Origin: Chryseosolibacter sp036402075
GTDB lineage: Bacteria; Bacteroidota; Bacteroidia; Cytophagales; Cyclobacteriaceae
NCBI GenBank assembly: GCA_036402075.1
Contig: DASWTP010000057.1
Span: 1-10,822, forward strand
Direction: 5' to 3'
Length of the DNA: 10,822 bases
Below, one piece after another: positions 7,415-10,822 of the stretch. The position numbers and the translations under genes were made by a program. The notes under the pieces were generated by a model. The model saw nothing but the letters and a program-made list of their open reading frames with translations, did no database searches and was not told the origin of the DNA. Position 1 is the first letter of the stretch; each line of letters begins with the position of its first letter.

Positions 7415-9168
7415 CCATCAGCTTCATTAAAGGCTTGTAGCAGGAGCGAGGTGTAGGCTTTGTTCATCTTTTCAAGTTCGAGACGCTCCGTCTTTACGTC
7501 ATTCTGGTCTCGGATGAACTCATAGAAACTTTCGTGGTAGAGTTTGAATTCTTGCGGCCGCTCGACGGGATATCCGTTTACGAATGCACTGAACTCATCC
7601 AGCACCTCCCGGATCCTCGGTATCGTTGGGACCGGGCCAGTTTCGCCGGTTATTTCATAGTACTGCCTGATCATTTTCTGAATAGTCGTTAGATCGATTA
7701 ACCCCTTTTCAACCGAGAGCGCCACGATAGTAGGTAGTTTGAGTTTGAACCAGTCAAGCTTACTCTCGTCCTTCATTATTCTCCAGTGGTCATGATAGTA
7801 TTGTTTTAAGCCAGAGGGCAGATCTTCGACTGGAATCTGGTGATAAATTCCCCCGGAAGTGGTGATCATCGGGAGGACCATCACTAAATACATAAAATTG
7901 TATTCGCTCTTTTCGGCGAGCGCCTGGATGAAATTGTGCCGCTCAATCTTTTGTTCTGTAAGATAATTTGAAAGTGGCGGGCGCGCCGTCGCCTGAGTTA
8001 TGAAATCGACAACATCTTTTTTGTTGTCGATTGAATTCGCTGAGATGAACAGATCTTTCTTTTCAGAATTGACGTACGGAGAATATTTGTCGACGTTCCG
8101 TCTGCTGCAAACGAAAAAAACCTTGTCTGGCAACACAGCCGGAAGAAAAAGCGGGTTCTGTTTTTTGTCATAAAAATCGTCGTCTACTTCATCCAGAGCG
8201 TCGACCAAAATGACAACCGGCTCATGTAAACCAATGGCGGAAATGTCTCTTAAAATGGCCTCAAGGGTCGACGAGGATGAAACATTAATGGGACAGTAGG
8301 TTCGCGGGTCCAATTCGTACCTTAATATAAGTTGGGCGCAGATGTTTTTAAGAAAAGCTTCTGGAGTGTTGATTCCGGCGCGACGTTGGTTGAAGTGGTG
8401 ACACCAGTTTCGTTCAAGTGCAAGCTTCGATAGCAGCGCTGACTTTCCAATGCCCGGATCGGCGATTATAAAGAAATAGCCGGACTTTGACTTTTTCACG
8501 AACGTGTCAAGCTCGTTGAATACCCACTCACGACCAGTGAACGAATCCGTTTTGTCTAGCATGTAGGCATCAAAGTCTATTATATGCTGATCAAGCTTGT
8601 CAACTTGAAGCATAAATACTTTGGTATACTCAAGCAAAGCGGCAGTGTCATGCCCGGTGAAAAAAGGTACCAGTGCTTTTTGCTTCCGTAGAGTCGCCTC
8701 TAACAAGGCCAAAAGTCTTTCCATGTCGCGGCGGACAAAATTGCGGTTGACTTTTCCCGCACCCACGCGAAGGGTCAGCACATTCAACAAGGTGTCAACG
8801 TTGGGAGCGCCAGCGCCTGCAAACAGCTTTGTAATTTCGGTCACCACACGCTGATCATGCAAAAAACCGTTCTTAGCGCGAAGTTCACTTACCAATACAT
8901 CATTTTTAAGTGAGTGCCGTGAGTACGTGTCGATAGCTTCTCGGCACGCTAACTGTAGTGCGCTTTTTACCTCATCCTTTTTCATGGCTGCCGTCACTTT
9001 ATCATAAACAACGCCAGGGAGGGCCGACACTGCTTTGTCAATCACAGCGTCCAAAGCTTGAAATAGTAGAGCGCCTAGAGTAACTCCGGGGGCGGTTAGC
9101 GCTGCTATGACTGCCATCGTATTAGGGTTTATTTTGTAACATACGATCAGCCTGTTTTGTGATCGCAT
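7411..9168 (-). CDS. NACHT-type STAND NTPase
   Basis: Numbered from ATG 9168 the protein has 585 residues. A helical N-terminal region of about 205 residues has no recognised domain. Next come an FTGRE entry motif (210-214), Walker A ADPGIGKS (236-243), the HHF motif (257-259), Walker B VVILVDALDE (318-327), a sensor-like FFVCSRR (351-357), LPSGLKQYY (450-458), and KLYHESFYEFI (542-552), the order seen in NACHT proteins that go on into WD40 or TPR repeats. Here the protein stops soon after that last motif, and the repeat part is in the next gene. The region before Walker A begins with hydrophobic and amphipathic helices (18-60) and could be an effector or oligomerisation domain. A second ATG at 9117 (MAVIAALTAPG) is an equally or more natural start, giving 568 residues; no Shine-Dalgarno sequence decides. 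A role in immunity or cell death is typical of the class but inferred. Confidence 0.85.
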   Translation of the reverse strand: MRSQNRLIVCYKINPNTMAVIAALTAPGVTLGALLFQALDAVIDKAVSALPGVVYDKVTAAMKKDEVKSALQLACREAIDTYSRHSLKNDVLVSELRAKNGFLHDQRVVTEITKLFAGAGAPNVDTLLNVLTLRVGAGKVNRNFVRRDMERLLALLEATLRKQKALVPFFTGHDTAALLEYTKVFMLQVDKLDQHIIDFDAYMLDKTDSFTGREWVFNELDTFVKKSKSGYFFIIADPGIGKSALLSKLALERNWCHHFNQRRAGINTPEAFLKNICAQLILRYELDPRTYCPINVSSSSTLEAILRDISAIGLHEPVVILVDALDEVDDDFYDKKQNPLFLPAVLPDKVFFVCSRRNVDKYSPYVNSEKKDLFISANSIDNKKDVVDFITQATARPPLSNYLTEQKIERHNFIQALAEKSEYNFMYLVMVLPMITTSGGIYHQIPVEDLPSGLKQYYHDHWRIMKDESKLDWFKLKLPTIVALSVEKGLIDLTTIQKMIRQYYEITGETGPVPTIPRIREVLDEFSAFVNGYPVERPQEFKLYHESFYEFIRDQNDVKTERLELEKMNKAYTSLLLQAFNEADG

Positions 9169-9186
9169 TTAATAATTCATTAACAA

Positions 9187-9204
9187 CGTTTTCGCTAGAA
9201 AACG
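9187..9204 (-). promoter_or_regulatory. Second hairpin in the STAND operon leader
   Basis: CGTTTTC and GAAAACG form a perfect 7-bp stem with a 4-nt loop, 18 nt upstream of ATG 9168 on the leftward transcript. It lies between the terminator-like hairpin and the coding start. It could affect translation or compete in an attenuation switch; there is no direct proof. Confidence 0.4.
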
Positions 9205-9231
9205 CACCCTCATATTCGAACCCGCAAATGC

Positions 9232-9279
9232 AAAAAGCCCATCCTTTCCTGGTTCAATCATCAGGAAGTGGATGGGCTT
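9232..9279 (-). terminator. Terminator-like hairpin in the 5' leader of the STAND operon
   Basis: On the minus strand AAGCCCATCC (9279-9270) pairs with GGATGGGCTT (9244-9235). The stem continues inside, after small mismatches, with TTCCTG/CAGGAA (9267-9262 with 9251-9246) around a 10-nt loop, and five T follow (9236-9232). It is the same kind of element as at 2922-2966, with the same arms, and again starts 7 nt after a promoter-like -7 site and lies 63 nt before a coding start. An ATG in its loop (9261-9259) opens a 30-codon frame that ends in TAA directly before ATG 9168. Confidence 0.8.
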
Positions 9280-9286
9280 CAGTAAT

Positions 9287-9317
9287 TGAATATAGCAAAT
9301 CCAACCCTTTCGTGCAA
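9287..9317 (-). promoter_or_regulatory. Putative Bacteroidota-type promoter of the STAND operon
   Basis: TTG (9317-9315) and TATATTCA (9294-9287) on the minus strand are 20 nt apart, near the Bacteroidota sigma-factor pattern. Position relative to the following hairpin mirrors the site at 2975-3004, which raises the chance that both are real. Confidence 0.45.
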
Positions 9318-9390
9318 GCGCCGAAAGCAATGCGCCCTGTCTTCTTCATGGCTAAGCAGCTCCACAATGTTAGTTTTGCACGACATTAAC

Positions 9391-9439
9391 TAATGCCCAA
9401 TGCCCAATGCCCAATGCCTAATGCCTAATGACTAATGAT
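9391..9439. repeat. Heptamer repeat array 2
   Basis: Seven heptamers in unbroken register: TAATGCC, three CAATGCC, TAATGCC, TAATGAC and TAATGAT; CATTAAC (9384-9390) may be an eighth, decayed unit. It sits between the STAND promoter region and the rightward membrane-protein gene. The rest of the 335-nt gap 9169-9503 holds the leader elements listed separately and about 65 nt before the next gene; no further gene was seen. Confidence 0.9.
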
Positions 9440-9481
9440 AATTCGAAAAAGCTCGGATTTTCAGGACCGTCGTAGTAATTT

Positions 9482-9499
9482 GATTTGCCTAACCAAATC
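9482..9499 (+). promoter_or_regulatory. Small hairpin just before the membrane-protein start
   Basis: GATTTG and CAAATC form a perfect 6-bp stem with a 6-nt loop, ending 4 nt before ATG 9504, where a ribosome would bind. It could modulate translation or serve as a protein site; a stem this short may also be chance. Confidence 0.25.
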
Positions 9500-9503
9500 C
9501 TAA

Positions 9504-10313
9504 ATGCGCTTCCTAAAGCTCAGACAAGCTATTGCCGGATTTCTAAAAACAGTATTTGCAAACAGACGGGGGCGCATGATCCTCTCTCTGGTCGCGCTCT
9601 CATTGCTATCCGTTTATCTTGTATTCTGGGTCCTTTCGCCAAGCTCCGGAAGCATTCAGGCCCCCGTATTTGTCGCACATTCAGAATGCGATTCGCTGCC
9701 ATCGCTCACAATAACAATCCTTGAGAAGCAGAAACTTCGCATCGAAGCCTCCTTCGAAAAATGTACCTTCGCGGAATGGAACACAATCCAACTGCAGGCT
9801 CCTGAGGACTCTCATGATATCACGTTGGTTATAAATGGAGAACATCACACCTTATCGGAAACGCTGATCAGACAAATTAAGGTTGACTCATATCTGAAAG
9901 TTTCAAAGCAATTCCTCAAAGAGAATTTTCCCGATTCTTCGTACGCATCGATGGGGATTTCGTTGACGACGGCTGAAGGACTTTACAAAAAAAGCTTTAA
10001 CCGCTTTTTCCTATCTATATTGTTCATCCCGGTTAACAAGAAGAATGATGCTTATCCCGTCCCGGTCAATATCATAGCTCCGCAATCCTTTCTCATGACC
10101 TCGAGTATTCCGGAGGCATACAGAATCTTTTTGCTGAAGGATGGGATCAGCTATACCGTGCCAATTATCCCGGAACGCACAGGCATGCTTGTCAATTTTG
10201 ATGATTTAGAAGCTGAGGCAAGTCGCGAGATAATTATTTTTTTTGCCACCTCTGTACTTGGTTTCATTATCGGGATAATTTTAGAAAAGACCTTTAGCCT
10301 TCAAAAACATTGA
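9504..10313 (+). CDS. Two-pass membrane protein of unknown function
   Basis: The 269-residue product starts with a basic cytoplasmic tail (RRGR at 21-24), then a membrane helix at about 25-44, a region of about 195 residues outside the membrane, and a second helix at about 243-261 ending in a short basic tail. The positive-inside rule puts both ends in the cytoplasm. The outer region carries two cysteines (about 62 and 87, in SECDSLP and EKCTF) that could form a disulphide, and it looks rich in beta strands. No enzyme motif or known domain is recognised. An internal ATG at 9576 just before the first helix is a possible alternative start. It is divergent from the STAND operon across heptamer array 2 and convergent with the gene at the right edge across array 3. 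Whether it is linked to the STAND genes is unknown. Confidence 0.65.
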   Translation: MRFLKLRQAIAGFLKTVFANRRGRMILSLVALSLLSVYLVFWVLSPSSGSIQAPVFVAHSECDSLPSLTITILEKQKLRIEASFEKCTFAEWNTIQLQAPEDSHDITLVINGEHHTLSETLIRQIKVDSYLKVSKQFLKENFPDSSYASMGISLTTAEGLYKKSFNRFFLSILFIPVNKKNDAYPVPVNIIAPQSFLMTSSIPEAYRIFLLKDGISYTVPIIPERTGMLVNFDDLEAEASREIIIFFATSVLGFIIGIILEKTFSLQKH

Positions 10314-10358
10314 TCCGCATTGTCCGGTCCTTCCCGATTCCAATCCCCAATCCCTTTC

Positions 10359-10477
10359 CAATGCCCAATGCCTACTGACTAATGCCTAATGCCCAATGCC
10401 TAATGACTAATGACTAATGACTACTGACCAGTGACTAATGCCCAATGCCCAATGCCCAATGCCTAATTACTAATGAC
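10359..10477. repeat. Heptamer repeat array 3 (17 units in perfect register)
   Basis: 119 bases divide exactly into 17 heptamers: CAATGCC x2, TACTGAC, TAATGCC x2, CAATGCC, TAATGAC x3, TACTGAC, CAGTGAC, TAATGCC, CAATGCC x3, TAATTAC and TAATGAC. Decayed units (CCAATCC-like) seem to extend left to about 10340. It fills the gap between the 3' ends of two convergent genes. No terminator hairpin was seen in that gap, so the array occupies the place where transcription from both sides would end. Confidence 0.95.
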
Positions 10478-10486
10478 CACCCATCC

Positions 10487-10822
10487 TCATTCCACAACCT
10501 CCCAACCCCGCCCTCCTAAAAATTCCACCACCTTCAAAACCGTGTCGATCCTATAAGTACCCACCTTCACATAATGATCGCGCGAGGCAACATCATACAT
10601 CCCTATAATATAGAAAGGCTTCGACTTGCCAGGTCGTTCAAGCACCATGGAAACCATGCGTCTCTTTTGCTTCGCAGCCAGCCCACGAACATGCTTTAAC
10701 CCCCACAAATATTTTGTCACCCGCACATCCTCCGCTCCAGGGCTGACGGTCCCAATACTGTATTTCAAAAAAAACTCTACATCTGGAAGCAATTCGTGAT
10801 CCCGCTGAACCGTGTCAACTTC
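10487..10822 (-). CDS. Unknown protein, 3' part only (5' end beyond window)
   Basis: The frame ends at TGA 10489-10487 and is open to the right edge of the window, giving at least 111 residues. No ATG lies near the left part of the frame; a TTG at 10792-10790 could be read as a start, but the ten codons before it are also open, so the true start is probably outside. The visible part is basic and mixed alpha/beta, with KQKRR in the middle, KPFYIIGMYD, and a C-terminal stretch TVLKVVEFLGGRGWEVVE. No family is recognised and no signal peptide or membrane segment is seen. It faces the membrane-protein gene tail to tail across heptamer array 3. Confidence 0.6.
   Translation of the reverse strand, partial: EVDTVQRDHELLPDVEFFLKYSIGTVSPGAEDVRVTKYLWGLKHVRGLAAKQKRRMVSMVLERPGKSKPFYIIGMYDVASRDHYVKVGTYRIDTVLKVVEFLGGRGWEVVE

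Noticed and set aside
3941..9168. Named defence system such as Avs
   Set aside because: STAND layout fits, but no known effector domain was recognised before the NTPase and the protein is split, so no named type can be supported from sequence alone.
9205..9222. tRNA T-arm-like GGGTTCGAAT on the minus strand, as a tRNA remnant or attachment site
   Set aside because: The 3' half of the arm does not pair (ATGAG instead of CCCGC), no acceptor stem or anticodon arm is present, and no integrase gene is in the window.
9159..9389. A 76-codon plus-strand frame through the STAND leader
   Set aside because: It is the reverse translation of the hairpin and promoter region and has no domain.
10487..10792. 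A complete 101-residue gene starting at TTG 10792
   Set aside because: The frame stays open for all ten codons to the window edge, so it is treated as the 3' part of a longer gene.

Overview
The window is most likely chromosomal DNA from a Bacteroidota bacterium, probably a Cytophagales-like soil or environmental lineage. Four things point there: a signal peptide ending in A-T-A|Q, start codons without Shine-Dalgarno sequences, two promoter-like sites of the Bacteroidota type (TTG, 19-20 nt, TATATT), and low-complexity heptamer arrays between genes. No rRNA, tRNA, transposase, integrase or CRISPR array was seen.

Layout. Positions 10-226 hold a degenerate heptamer array. A leftward two-gene operon follows (transcribed 2885 to 233): a DUF900-type alpha/beta hydrolase and, 4 nt downstream, a cytosolic M19 dipeptidase-like metal hydrolase. 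A divergent exported protein, possibly DUF3108-like, lies at 3142-3915 (+). A second leftward operon (9168 to 3941) encodes a NACHT-type STAND NTPase and a 1157-residue helical-repeat protein, overlapping by 4 nt (ATGA). Then come a second heptamer array (9391-9439), a two-pass membrane protein of unknown function (9504-10313, +), a third heptamer array (10359-10477), and the 3' part of an unknown gene that runs off the right edge (-).

How the parts may work together. The two STAND genes look like one signal-sensing NTPase cut in two at the junction between the NACHT/winged-helix part and the C-terminal repeat part; the 4-nt overlap suggests coupled translation and a two-subunit machine. STAND NTPases of this build often act in phage defence or other conflict systems, but nothing here proves that role. 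Both leftward operons start with the same arrangement: a promoter-like site, then 7-8 nt later a terminator-like hairpin with identical 10-bp arms and a T-tract, then the gene. This shared leader is the most striking non-coding signal and suggests that the hydrolase/M19 pair and the STAND pair share a mode of expression control. Function is inferred from sequence only; no database search was possible.
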